Shown: piece after piece, positions 6,759 through 15,837 of the stretch
Position numbering within the stretch: position 1 is the stretch's first letter
Layout of the letters: each line of letters opens with the position of its first letter
Assembly: GCA_900546875.1 (NCBI GenBank)
Contig: URET01000015.1
Location: forward strand, 1-28,834
Reading direction: 5' to 3'
DNA: 28,834 nt
Source of the DNA: an uncultured Eubacteriales bacterium
GTDB lineage: Bacteria; Bacillota; Clostridia; Christensenellales; CAG-314
Notes under the pieces: generated by a model
Seen by the model: the letters and a program-made list of their open reading frames with translations, nothing else
What the model was told of the DNA's origin: nothing
Databases searched by the model: none
Position numbers and translations under genes: made by a program

Positions 6759-9700
6759 TTATTTGATGGAAATCTGATCGCCGTTGATTGCAATGCGATC
6801 TTTAAGAAGTTCCAATGCAGAATCCAGCACCTCAGTAATTGCTGCACCAATACGGCTTACTTCACATTGTTCCGCAAGGGCATGATACAAGCCATTTTTA
6901 CTGACAGACACATTCTGCTTCAGTATTTCAAACATACCGGCCGCCAATTCTTCAGGAGCTATCAGCCGAACATCACGGATGACATCGCCGGCAACTCTAA
7001 ATTGCACCTCCTTGCCGTTATCCAAATACAAGAAGCCATTTTTGCGGATAATGCCGTAGCGTTTGTATCCATACATCTGCTCCTTATAAGTTTGTCTCAC
7101 AACATTTGTGACCTTTTCACGACCGAACAACCAAACGATCCGCCTTAAAAGCCATTCTTCCGAAAGGGGAGCCTCAATTTCCAAAATCGCTTTAATCATC
7201 CCTTTGAAATCTTTAGGGAGATATTGATCGCTCAACTCATAGATGTCAGCCTTTACATATGGCGGAAACTTAAAATGCTCTTTTACGGCAACCTCTTCAA
7301 ATGTTTCTGTCAGCTGCCCCTCCATCTGTTCCGTATTCGCTTTGGCAGGGTTATTAACCGCATCAGTCGCCGCCGCCAAAAGTCGACGCTGTTCAACAGG
7401 TTTATTCCTGAACCAGTCCGTTGACCAGATACGATAAAACTTCCAGCCCATGCGCTCCAAAATTTCCTGGCGCAAGCGGTCCCTGTCGCGCGCATTTTTG
7501 GAAGAATGGTAGGTCGCGCCATCGCATTCGATCGCAAGCACATAATCGGAGCTGTTCGGAAGTTTCAAACCGAGATCGATTCGGAATCCGGAACAACCGA
7601 CTTGCGTGTCCACAGAAAATCCTTGGGATATTAAGTAATCGTATATCTCCAGCTCAAAATCGGAATCAAACTGTTCAAACGAATTGACTGAAACCGTTCT
7701 TTCCAAGGCAATACTTCCGTTTTCGGCATAGTCAAGGTATTCCCTGAGGAGTCTTGCGCCCTCCGCGGATGTCCGTTTCAAATCGATGTCCGTATAGCGC
7801 ATGGAGGAGACCAATTGAACGTTGCATTTCGCACGGGTCACCGCAACATTCAGCCTTCGTTCGCCACCCGCGCGGTTCAGCGGGCCAAAATTATGCAGCA
7901 ACCGCCCCTGAGCATCAATACCATAGGCAATACTAAAAATGATCGTATCGCGCTCATCGCCCTGTACCGTCTCAAGATTCTTGATAAAGAACGGCTCATT
8001 CCCATCATTCTTAAAGAAAAACTCTTTGTCGGGGGAAAGCTGCCTGCGAGCTGAGAGAAGCTGGTCGATCAAATCTTGTTGGGCAACGCTGAACGCGACT
8101 ACTCCAAGACTCCGATCCGGATATTTCTCAATGTTCCGATAGATCAAATCAACAACAAACTCCGCTTCCTTTCGGTTGGTGTGAGAAATGCGATCGAAAG
8201 TGCCATTCACATGGTAATAGTCTACGCCGATCCCAGAAGCATCTGCTTTTGAGGACGGGAATGTCACCAGATTGTTGTCATAGAAATTTTTATTAGAAAA
8301 GGCGATGAGCTGCTCATAACGGCTGCGGTAATGCCAGCGCAGACGGAGCTGCCGCATAGAGGTCGAACACAAATCCAAGACGGATTCAAAGTCCGTTACA
8401 TCCCCCGCTTCTTCATCGCTGTTCTCCGCTTCCATCGTGGCAGTGAAGAAATTGCTGGGCGGCATCTGCTTGGAGTCCCCGACAACGATCAGCTGCTTTG
8501 CGCGGTAAATTGCACCGACTGCGTCCTGCGGAAAAATTTGCGAAGCCTCATCAAAAATGACGACGTCGAAGTGAACAGATTCAGGAGCAAGGAACGTACT
8601 GACGCTCAGCGGCGACATCAGAAAACACGGCTTGATCCGCTGAACGAGTTCACCCGTTTCAATAAGCAAAGAACGGATACTTTTTTGCTTCCGCTTTTTT
8701 ACTCCTTCGCGGAGCAGGATTGCCAATGCGCTTCCGGGCGCGACCATATCGAGCGAGGGACGCATAGAAGAAAGCTCCGCGCGGATCTTTGCCTTATTGA
8801 TTTCAAATTGCTCGATATCCTTCTCCGAAAAAGCCAAGATCGCTTTATCTTGAGAAATACGATTAAACGTAGAAAGAACCGGGCTTTCCGATAAGATTGA
8901 ATCGATCCACTGATAGTAAAACAGCTTTCGGAATGCACCAACGATTTGCCTCGGCTCCACTTTTTTGTTAATAGCAGCATCAATATATGGAACGACCTGC
9001 TTATCATTCAAGTCGGAAAGCAAATTTCTAAAATGGCACCAATTATCCATTTTGTTTGCTTCTTCCAAGCAGCCAGTCAGTCGCTTTACCACAAGAGGGC
9101 TTGGCGCGGAGCAGATATTCAAAATTACAGGGTCGAAATCTTCACGGGTGCGTTCAAGCGATTCGGCATCGCCGGCAGAAAATACTTCCTCAAGCCTTCT
9201 ATGGAAATCCGCAAATGTATTCTTCTCCAGGAAGAAGTCATCAAACCGCACCAATGCCCCGAAGGCAAGGTGCTTGGAAAACATCTTCTCCAATGCGGAT
9301 ATTTGTTCGGCAACATAATCCCAATCTGTTTCTATCCCCTGATAGGCTTTGCCCCAAAATGATTTGATCGGGGCTTCAGATTCGGCATATTCTGCACTTT
9401 TCTTTTGAAAATCTGCAAGCCGCTTTGTTATCGCAACGGCTTCATGATAAGAAAGCTTTTTCCCATCCTTTTTGCATAAGCGCAGATTTGCGATAAGCCG
9501 CTTGTATTCAGTACTGAAAAGTCTGGAAAAAATCCCGCCGAACTGTTTTGTCAGTTTCTTATGATATTCTGCCCCATCCAACTTGTAAACATCGCTGTCA
9601 AACACCGCATTCAATGCGCTGCGTGCAACAAGAAGCTGTGCGCTTTTTTCTCGCAGGTCCTGTAAAGCAGCGTTTGTCTCCTCAAAATGCGAACGATCCA

Positions 9701-11384
9701 AAAGTGAGGGCGTAATGAGCTTAGAAGTCGCAGCAAAGCCAAAAAATGCGTTCCAGTCACGTGCGTCTTCTATGCTTACACACTGCACGCGATACTTTTC
9801 AGCAATTTCCTGCTGCAAGGGATACAATGTCTGCAAGAATTGCAAAACAGCAGAAAAATCGCTCTTTACTCTTGTCTTTGACTGATACGATGTGTCCTGA
9901 TTGATATATCCGTACCACGGATTTGCTTTATAGTCATACCCGATAGAAGGGATATAGTCCACATACTGTTCTAAAAGGGATGTTGCCTCCGTCAGATATG
10001 CTTCCCCCTTCGTAGACAGCTGCGGTACGGTATATTCGACGTCGGGCATGGAGCGAACTGCGGCATAAGCATCGTATAACTCATATAAGCTCTTTTCTAT
10101 TACAGGGCGCTGCTCGTGAAGTTCAGCGGCATAGGCATCCAGTTGGTACTCTGCTTTTTTCTTGGCGGCAATTTCGTCTTCCGCCTTGGAAGAAACCGTA
10201 CTTTTCCCCGCTCGAAGCGTATGGCAAATATCAGCAATGACATCCTTTTTGTTTGCCTTGTGACTGTGAAGTTGCAGGCAAAATTCGGCAAGCCCTGCCT
10301 TCTTCAGCTTATCGTAAACGACATTGAGTGCCGCCAACTTCTCGGAAACAAACAGCACCTTTTTCCCATCACTGAGGCACTCTGCAATGATGTTTGTGAT
10401 CGTTTGACTTTTTCCCGTTCCCGGAGGGCCTTGCAAGACAAAACTTTTCCCAGACTTCGCCATTTCAATGGCGTCGATTTGGCTGGAGTCCGCATCGACT
10501 ACGCTATGCAACTCGATCAGAGGATCGGCAACAACGGAAGCTGTTCGATTATCTTCGCATTGAATATCGACCGGCTCTCCCAATAACTGACGGACGTTGG
10601 GATTTGCAAGGATCGTCTTTGCATTGTCCTTCAGGTCTCGATACATATTGATTTTAAGAAATGAGAAAATGCCGATCTTACATTCCGATGAAACCGTCCA
10701 TTGAAGCTTTGTAACGAGACGCCGCACCTTTTCAAGATAGGCGCTCAATCCCTCATCATGGTAGTCAGGGAGTTTTACTCCATATTCCGTGTCCATCTTG
10801 TATGAGAAGGTAGGATTGACAATAATGTCATCTTCCGTCGATTTGATATAATACGGCTCTACTGCAGACGCTTGTTCCAACCGGATCGGCACGAGCAAAA
10901 CGGGTGCGCGGAAATCAGCATTGGAGGAATCACTCTCTTTCCAATGGATAAAACCGAACGCCAGATATGCAACATTGACACCCGTTTCTTCAATGAATGC
11001 GCGTGCCTTTTTGCCTATGTTCTTGACGGCTGTAAGCGGATTCGTTGCTGCGTTATAAAGAAGGACTTGATTTTGATGCTTGACTTTAGAAGTGTACTTC
11101 GCCAAAAATGCAGATTTCTTGCGCGCGGCATTAGATTCACCCGGCAATTCGATTCGCAGTTGCTTCGGTCCGGAGAATTTGTCCTGCTTTTCATTTTCTT
11201 CGATATTTTTTGCGTCAATAACCTCAAATGAAGCTGCTCCATCCACTTTCTTAAAAAGCTCATCGGAAGGCGGGAGCAACACCTCTACTGTTGATGCCCT
11301 CGTATCCTTAAAATTGATTAGATTATTACGTTTTCCGGTATCCAGCAGTAAATCAGCCCATGCGTCAAGCTTCTTTGTATCCAC
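6759..11384 (-). CDS. DUF4011 SF1 helicase with Vsr-like nuclease domain
   Basis: A 1541-residue protein. The N-terminal DUF4011-type region (about 1-290) leads into a superfamily 1 helicase. Walker A is GPPGTGKS at about 319, motif II FDEASQ at about 943, then GDSKQMPPS, the Y-R-S motif in RWHYRSRYEQL, QGDERD, and motif VI NVAVTRAK at about 1177. A C-terminal Vsr/DUF559-like nuclease core follows (about 1265-1330), with IECDGATYHSS and later GWKFYRIWSTDWF. A DUF3320-type tail ends the protein. This architecture is that of COG1112 relatives found in antiphage islands; a defensive role is inferred from that and from its neighbour. The start codon is GTG with GGAGG 11 bases upstream. It follows the DUF262 gene after 41 bases, so they form an operon. 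Confidence 0.9.
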   Translation of the reverse strand: MDTKKLDAWADLLLDTGKRNNLINFKDTRASTVEVLLPPSDELFKKVDGAASFEVIDAKNIEENEKQDKFSGPKQLRIELPGESNAARKKSAFLAKYTSKVKHQNQVLLYNAATNPLTAVKNIGKKARAFIEETGVNVAYLAFGFIHWKESDSSNADFRAPVLLVPIRLEQASAVEPYYIKSTEDDIIVNPTFSYKMDTEYGVKLPDYHDEGLSAYLEKVRRLVTKLQWTVSSECKIGIFSFLKINMYRDLKDNAKTILANPNVRQLLGEPVDIQCEDNRTASVVADPLIELHSVVDADSSQIDAIEMAKSGKSFVLQGPPGTGKSQTITNIIAECLSDGKKVLFVSEKLAALNVVYDKLKKAGLAEFCLQLHSHKANKKDVIADICHTLRAGKSTVSSKAEDEIAAKKKAEYQLDAYAAELHEQRPVIEKSLYELYDAYAAVRSMPDVEYTVPQLSTKGEAYLTEATSLLEQYVDYIPSIGYDYKANPWYGYINQDTSYQSKTRVKSDFSAVLQFLQTLYPLQQEIAEKYRVQCVSIEDARDWNAFFGFAATSKLITPSLLDRSHFEETNAALQDLREKSAQLLVARSALNAVFDSDVYKLDGAEYHKKLTKQFGGIFSRLFSTEYKRLIANLRLCKKDGKKLSYHEAVAITKRLADFQKKSAEYAESEAPIKSFWGKAYQGIETDWDYVAEQISALEKMFSKHLAFGALVRFDDFFLEKNTFADFHRRLEEVFSAGDAESLERTREDFDPVILNICSAPSPLVVKRLTGCLEEANKMDNWCHFRNLLSDLNDKQVVPYIDAAINKKVEPRQIVGAFRKLFYYQWIDSILSESPVLSTFNRISQDKAILAFSEKDIEQFEINKAKIRAELSSMRPSLDMVAPGSALAILLREGVKKRKQKSIRSLLIETGELVQRIKPCFLMSPLSVSTFLAPESVHFDVVIFDEASQIFPQDAVGAIYRAKQLIVVGDSKQMPPSNFFTATMEAENSDEEAGDVTDFESVLDLCSTSMRQLRLRWHYRSRYEQLIAFSNKNFYDNNLVTFPSSKADASGIGVDYYHVNGTFDRISHTNRKEAEFVVDLIYRNIEKYPDRSLGVVAFSVAQQDLIDQLLSARRQLSPDKEFFFKNDGNEPFFIKNLETVQGDERDTIIFSIAYGIDAQGRLLHNFGPLNRAGGERRLNVAVTRAKCNVQLVSSMRYTDIDLKRTSAEGARLLREYLDYAENGSIALERTVSVNSFEQFDSDFELEIYDYLISQGFSVDTQVGCSGFRIDLGLKLPNSSDYVLAIECDGATYHSSKNARDRDRLRQEILERMGWKFYRIWSTDWFRNKPVEQRRLLAAATDAVNNPAKANTEQMEGQLTETFEEVAVKEHFKFPPYVKADIYELSDQYLPKDFKGMIKAILEIEAPLSEEWLLRRIVWLFGREKVTNVVRQTYKEQMYGYKRYGIIRKNGFLYLDNGKEVQFRVAGDVIRDVRLIAPEELAAGMFEILKQNVSVSKNGLYHALAEQCEVSRIGAAITEVLDSALELLKDRIAINGDQISIK

Positions 11385-11425
11385 GGCTCAACCCGCCTCC
11401 ATTTTTCAACTGTATCGTTTCGCTT

Positions 11426-13945
11426 TTATTCTCCGATATACGGCACGATAATCTCGTAGAACTTTTTACTCCATTCCGCATGGAAATGTGCCATCTGGAA
11501 CCAATCGACTTCGTTTTCGATGCTGACATTGTCCAACTGACAATACACCTTGGACGCCTTGCTATCATCGCTTCTATCCCAAATGAGCGGTCTTTCAAGA
11601 GCCGATTCGATCTCACTTTTATGTATAATCAGCGCATCAAATGCCTTTTTATTCTCCTCTTTGTCGGCTTTGCCGAAATATATTTCAACGCGCGCAGAGT
11701 CATAATTAGCTATGCAGCACAAATGGATCCCCGCCACACCGAAGTACCCGTTTATCCAATTCTCTTTTGTAGGATTGGCTTTAGAGAATGGGGCATCTTC
11801 ACCGAGTGTCTGCTTGATGATATCCAACGCGTATGCCCAATATCTTCTGCGCAGCTCATATCTCGTGCCAGCCTCCTCATCGGGGCTCTCGTTATCATCG
11901 CGGAGGTAAAACACTAAGTCTGCAGGATCTATTCCATACAATTTGAAAACTCTGTTTAATACGGCGAGCTTGCTTTGCGTATTGTTGTTTGTCCACACAT
12001 AAATGCCGTCGGCGATCTCGGCATATTTAGAAAAGGCAGATCGATCCATACTGAAATGAACTTCCGAGGATGACATCGCAAGTTTTGTAATGATGGTCTT
12101 ATCCTCGGCATAAAGCACTTGAAGAACGCTTTGATACATCTCTACCCAACTTGAAACTGCCCGTTCGGTATTCTTGTAACTGTATCGAACGATAATTCTT
12201 CCGCTCAATTCATCTTCATCTTCAAGCGTATAGGAATCCAATTGCTTTTCCTTTGGTTGGAAAGCGGTTTCCGGCATTGCCCATATCTTCAAGGCTCGGC
12301 CGACCAAATACTCGCTGCGCTCTTCCAGCTCTTTAAGAGTCCAATGCTCTTTCGCGGCAATATATGTATTCATCCGGATGCCGCTTTCCTCAAAGCCGTT
12401 GGGCATTTTTTTCTTTTCCGAAAAAGAGCTGTTGCTGTATTTTGAGTTGTAGGCGGTCAGCGTAAGATTGGCAATGCGGTGCAGCCAAATTTCATGGAGC
12501 TTTTCGTGATCTGCACCCAATTCGTTTTTCCATGCAGGGGTCAGGTGCTGCGGCATAATGTGCTCAATAGAATATATCCCTTCGTCACAATGCCTGTATA
12601 TGTCCTTATCTTCGGCGGTACCAAAGTTTTCCAGCCGCTCTAAGATATAAACTTTATTTTTGCTATTCATCAGGTAGACCTGACGCTCTGCAAATGCTTT
12701 TGCGAACTCGTCGTCATTCGGGAAACGAGCCCTGTCTTTCTTCGCAAGCAAAGCATATTTTACCTTTGTGACATAGTCATTTTCCGTTCCGTCATAGCGC
12801 ACGACTTCCCGATGAAGGGCAAGGAAAATTTTATTCAGAGCGTTGGTCGGGATATCGCAGATCGTTCTGCGGAAAAGATAATTTTCCGTCGTTAAGAATA
12901 TGTCCGACACCTGCGCAATGTCCAATTTATTTTCGTCATATAGGCGCAGCACTTCAAGAAAGAAGGGCCTTGTAACGGTCGTTTCAAGCCTGTTTAACCG
13001 ATAGATACAGGCATTTAATTGCCTGCTTTGCGTTCCTCCCTCCAATAAGATCTGATAACGCCGAGCGTATGCCAGCAGCTCTTTCAGTAGTATTTCCGTT
13101 TGGATATTGGAGATCTCGACGTATTCCTTAAACTCAATGTATATTCTTCTCTGTGAGGGAATAGACTGCTGCTTGATGCTGAGATAATCCCGCACAAAAG
13201 AGCTGACGTCATACTTTGTGCACTCTTCGATTTTATTCCAGTACTCCTCGTAATAGCTATCCTGAAGCTCTTTCGGCAAACCCATCAGGATGAAGTTCCT
13301 TATTTTATCACCTTCGCTCAAGTCAAGCCCGGTAGAGTTGAGGCTTTCAAAAATGAGTTGAGCGTTATCGTCGCCGTTCAGCTCAATGCTTATGATCTCA
13401 AGTTTACAAATAGCGTCGAACAATTCATCGATGGCGATCTCCTGCTTTTGTATTCTCGTATAGAAATAATTATAGTTTGCCGTTAGATTGGAGTCCTTAA
13501 TGTGACTTCTCTCTTCTCCAAATAATTTCTGAAAGGCATTGCGATCATTCTTGACCGGCTTCAGTTTAATTCGCTTTTCCGCCGGCTGATATTTATCGAC
13601 CAAGAAATCTTCATATATCTGTGCGCCGAGGGTCTCGTCTTTGGGAACCACGGCACCGGTCGAAATGAGATTATACATCGCCAAAAACAACAGGGAGATC
13701 GTCGTCAGACGCTGCTGGCCGTCTATGACAAGCAGTTCGATATATCTTCCTGAAGGTTCGTGAACGGATACGATGCTGCCAAAGAAGTGGCTGCGCCGAT
13801 TGTTTTTAATGACTTTTACAAGGTCATCGTAGAGCTGTTTGCAGTTCTCCGTTTTCCAATCATAGTTGCGCTGATAAACGGGAATAATAAATCTCTTCTT
13901 TGCCCCTTCCATATATTCGATCAATCTGCATTCAGAACCTTTCAT
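11426..13945 (-). CDS. GmrSD-like DUF262/HNH/DUF4268 protein
   Basis: An 839-residue protein with DUF262 nucleotide-hydrolysing motifs at the N-terminus: IPVYQRNYDW (about 21-30) and VIDGQQRLTT (about 73-82). A DUF1524-type HNH nuclease lies near 455-510 (SIEHIMPQHL, then HRIANLTLTAYNSKYSN). A DUF4268-like C-terminal domain (about 695-835) resembles restriction-enzyme accessory modules. GmrSD-type enzymes are type IV restriction systems that cut modified phage DNA; that activity is likely but the C-terminal extension is not part of classical GmrSD. The start at 13945 has AAGGGG seven bases upstream; the longer frame from 13984 begins inside the promoter. It is the first gene of the cargo operon and is followed by the helicase. 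Confidence 0.88.
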   Translation of the reverse strand: MKGSECRLIEYMEGAKKRFIIPVYQRNYDWKTENCKQLYDDLVKVIKNNRRSHFFGSIVSVHEPSGRYIELLVIDGQQRLTTISLLFLAMYNLISTGAVVPKDETLGAQIYEDFLVDKYQPAEKRIKLKPVKNDRNAFQKLFGEERSHIKDSNLTANYNYFYTRIQKQEIAIDELFDAICKLEIISIELNGDDNAQLIFESLNSTGLDLSEGDKIRNFILMGLPKELQDSYYEEYWNKIEECTKYDVSSFVRDYLSIKQQSIPSQRRIYIEFKEYVEISNIQTEILLKELLAYARRYQILLEGGTQSRQLNACIYRLNRLETTVTRPFFLEVLRLYDENKLDIAQVSDIFLTTENYLFRRTICDIPTNALNKIFLALHREVVRYDGTENDYVTKVKYALLAKKDRARFPNDDEFAKAFAERQVYLMNSKNKVYILERLENFGTAEDKDIYRHCDEGIYSIEHIMPQHLTPAWKNELGADHEKLHEIWLHRIANLTLTAYNSKYSNSSFSEKKKMPNGFEESGIRMNTYIAAKEHWTLKELEERSEYLVGRALKIWAMPETAFQPKEKQLDSYTLEDEDELSGRIIVRYSYKNTERAVSSWVEMYQSVLQVLYAEDKTIITKLAMSSSEVHFSMDRSAFSKYAEIADGIYVWTNNNTQSKLAVLNRVFKLYGIDPADLVFYLRDDNESPDEEAGTRYELRRRYWAYALDIIKQTLGEDAPFSKANPTKENWINGYFGVAGIHLCCIANYDSARVEIYFGKADKEENKKAFDALIIHKSEIESALERPLIWDRSDDSKASKVYCQLDNVSIENEVDWFQMAHFHAEWSKKFYEIIVPYIGE

Positions 13946-13989
13946 CGGATTTCCCCTTGTGTTATATTCTTTGAGATTTTGCATTTCTT

Positions 13990-14018
13990 ATTATATCACA
14001 TACAATGCAATAAAGCAA
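13990..14018 (-). promoter_or_regulatory. Promoter of the cargo defence operon
   Basis: On the minus strand, TTGCTT (14018-14013) is followed after 17 bases by an extended -10, TG-A-TATAAT (13995-13990 for the hexamer). Transcription would begin near 13983, so the start codon at 13945 is favoured over the one at 13984. Confidence 0.75.
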
Positions 14019-14092
14019 TGGTAGGGATGAGAATTGTTTACTTTGTGATGAGCAATTAAAAATAGTTTAACATCGGATCTCGTTCCATTATA

Positions 14093-14125
14093 AAAACGCG
14101 TCGGATGAACTATCCGACGCGTTTT
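14093..14125. terminator. Bidirectional terminator at the inner element's right end
   Basis: A perfect 14-bp stem, AAAACGCGTCGGAT (14093-14106) and ATCCGACGCGTTTT (14112-14125), with a five-base loop. T-tracts follow in both directions. It lies just inside the element and would stop transcripts entering from the truncated outer recombinase gene. Confidence 0.85.
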
Positions 14126-14134
14126 CGCATTGAT

Positions 14135-14557
14135 TCAGGCTGCTTTCATTCTGCCTTTCATTTGATTGTGTCCATTTAGATGCTCAGACCCTTCGAGCAT
14201 ACTTTCCAAGATGATCGCTTCCGGCGAATCGGGAATATACTCCGTTGCGGATATAACTCTCACACCGTTGTCTTTGAGCGTTTTCTTGTGTACCGCCATT
14301 TCGTACTTATTACGGCTGAATCTGTCTAATTTGTAAACGAGTACCAGTTCCCACTCTTTACGATTACTGTCCTTGATCATCTTTTGAAAATCCGGACGGT
14401 TATCGTTAGTACCCGTCATGGCACGGTCGATATATGTTTTTACTACCGTTATATCGTGACTTTTTGCATACTCGTTGCACACTCTGAGCTGCCCTTCGAT
14501 AGACTGCTCGGTTTGGTTATCCGAACTGTATCTGGCATATATCACTGCTGTCTGCAC
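14135..14557 (-). pseudogene. Large serine recombinase, N-terminal half (outer element)
   Basis: The frame starts at GTG 14557 with AAGGAGG ten bases upstream and encodes a complete resolvase catalytic domain: YARYSSDNQ with catalytic Ser11, MTGTNDNRPDF, and VYKLDRFSRNKYE. Recombinase sequence runs to L121-E122-G123. After that, 17 residues (SEHLNGHNQMKGRMKAA) come from the inner element and end at a stop codon and terminator. The missing remainder is at 1400-2536. Transcription and translation signals of this half are intact, so a 140-residue catalytic-domain fragment may still be made. It lies downstream of the replication initiator on the same strand. Confidence 0.92.
14165..14194. other. 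Attachment junction, right end of inner element
   Basis: The arm ATTGTGTCCATTT (14165-14177), 12 intervening bases, and then the core CCTTC (14190-14194). The arm is the inverse of 2546-2558 with one mismatch. Beyond the core is the outer recombinase coding sequence (complement of GAAAGTATGCTC). Confidence 0.8.
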
Positions 14558-14656
14558 TTGTGTTATACCTCCTTATTATTTTTGTTTTTGATTTGTCTTT
14601 CGACGGGAGCGGAACAAACGGAAAAGGGTTAACTGCTTTTTGTTTGGGGTATTTTG

Positions 14657-14704
14657 TTTGCCGTCAGGGGTTGCGGAGCAATTCACTTTACCCTTGACGG
14701 CAAA
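14657..14704. terminator. Hairpin between the replication initiator and recombinase genes
   Basis: TTTGCCGTCAGGGGT (14657-14671) pairs with ACCCTTGACGGCAAA (14690-14704) with one mismatch. The minus-strand side lacks a long T-run, so it could be a weak intercistronic terminator or a processing or origin structure in the outer element. Confidence 0.5.
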
Positions 14705-14743
14705 ACCTTTTTCGTTTAAGCTCCTACGGAAGAAAGACAATGG

Positions 14744-15679
14744 TTAATTGCACTTCGGCACATCTCGTATTACTTCGGGACTGACTTTACCGATAAGGCA
14801 ACCCTCATCCCAACAGTTGAAGTCATCCGAAAGCAACAGTTTTTTATCTTCCTGACCTATGGTACAGAGAACGTCTTCGTCCATTATGTCCGATCTGAAA
14901 TATGTCGGTATGTTCCTCGAATAGATCAGTTTTTCGCCGCTCTTTTCTATGTACTTCATCAGGTATCTTGCCGAGTCCGTTATCTCCCGTCTGACGCTTA
15001 ATTCGTTGAAGTCGTTCCCTCCGAATTTATCGTTAAAGTATGTGTTTTGCATAATCATCTGCCGTTTACGGGAACCGAAACTGTAATCTTTCTTTTCTTC
15101 AAGCTTTCCCGGCATACCGTTTTCGGGGATGTAGAATATACCGTGAAAGTGCAGTCTGTTCGTCTCTCCGCCGCGTTCCCACACTCCGATGTATTTCCAG
15201 CCTTTTCTGTGTACCATCCGTTTCAATACTTCGCTTAGTCCTTTTCTGAAACTGTCTTCCGTATGCTTTTCGTCGGAGTAAGTAAATGTACAAAAGAAGT
15301 TCCATTCGTTAAGGTTAATTTTCCTTGCAAGCCTTGTCTTTCGGACGATCTTATTTCGCCGTAACCGTTCTATGTTCCTCTCTATAAACTCTCTTGTCTG
15401 TTCTTCCGTCTCGAAATTATTTCTTAGTTCTTGTGACAATATCTCTATCTTTTCGGCTTTTCTTTTGCCGTTGCTTTCTCTGTAAATCTTCTCAAATCTT
15501 TCCTTGGGAGTGAGAATCTCCGTAGCCGTTTTTTCGGTCTTATTCTTTGCTGTCTGCAATTTCTTACCCGTGCAGACCGTCTTTGCCGGGCTTTTCTTTC
15601 GTTTGGTTGAATTGTTTGTTTGAGGGATTGCTATGTAGTGACTTCCGTCATTGTATACTTTTGCGCTTCTGTACGGCAT
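14744..15679 (-). CDS. HUH-type replication initiator (rolling-circle Rep-like)
   Basis: A 311-residue protein. The metal-binding HUH signature is RLHFHGIFYIP, preceded by the motif-1 strand FFCTFTYSDEKH and by KYIGVWERGG. A downstream Y-L-M-K-Y-I-x-K supplies the candidate catalytic tyrosine, in the usual motif-3 position. A basic N-terminal region of about 100 residues precedes the domain. Such proteins nick a double-strand origin and support rolling-circle replication of plasmids, phages and excised integrative elements. AAAGGAGG lies five bases before the ATG. It follows a 51-residue gene whose last codons form this ribosome binding site, indicating coupling. A candidate origin is the palindrome cluster at 16903-17311. 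Confidence 0.85.
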   Translation of the reverse strand: MPYRSAKVYNDGSHYIAIPQTNNSTKRKKSPAKTVCTGKKLQTAKNKTEKTATEILTPKERFEKIYRESNGKRKAEKIEILSQELRNNFETEEQTREFIERNIERLRRNKIVRKTRLARKINLNEWNFFCTFTYSDEKHTEDSFRKGLSEVLKRMVHRKGWKYIGVWERGGETNRLHFHGIFYIPENGMPGKLEEKKDYSFGSRKRQMIMQNTYFNDKFGGNDFNELSVRREITDSARYLMKYIEKSGEKLIYSRNIPTYFRSDIMDEDVLCTIGQEDKKLLLSDDFNCWDEGCLIGKVSPEVIRDVPKCN

Positions 15680-15681
15680 AG

Positions 15682-15837
15682 CTACCTCCTTTGAACGGAT
15701 AACTCCGCTCGCTGCTGTTTGGAAAGAGAAGATAGTCGGCTTAAAAGCGTTGCAAAGAAAGTATTCTGTTCGCTTCCGCTCATCGCCTCGATATCCGGCT
15801 TTCCGATGTTTACTACCTTGATCGTTTCTTTGTTCAA
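15682..15837 (-). CDS. Small conserved-looking protein upstream of Rep
   Basis: A 51-residue frame starting at TTG 15837, with AAGGAGG (15847-15853) nine bases upstream. It reads MNKETIKVVNIGKPDIEAMS, then a helical basic segment with LLSRLSSLSKQQRAEL, ending VQRR. Its final AGG-AGG-TAG doubles as the ribosome binding site of the replication initiator, so translation of the two is probably coupled. I do not recognise a family; size and position suggest an accessory or copy-control role. Confidence 0.6.
   Translation of the reverse strand: MNKETIKVVNIGKPDIEAMSGSEQNTFFATLLSRLSSLSKQQRAELSVQRR

Larger units (their letters stand above)
2537..14194. mobile_element. Inner integrative mobilizable element (11.66 kb)
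   Basis: The boundaries come from the split recombinase. The coding sequence stops matching at CCTTC (GAAGG on the coding strand), present at both 2532-2536 and 14190-14194, and rejoining there restores the frame. The element encodes its own large serine integrase at the left end, a small TnpW-like protein, a MobV-family relaxase, a pMV158-like oriT, a repeat-rich segment and two large cargo genes. No conjugation (type IV secretion) genes are present, so it is mobilizable rather than self-transmissible. The integrase, relaxase and cargo all read on the minus strand. Confidence 0.88.

Noticed and set aside
6717..7148. 143-codon plus-strand frame and other plus-strand frames across 6700-13900
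   Set aside because: All are shadows of the long minus-strand cargo genes and lack start signals and family features.
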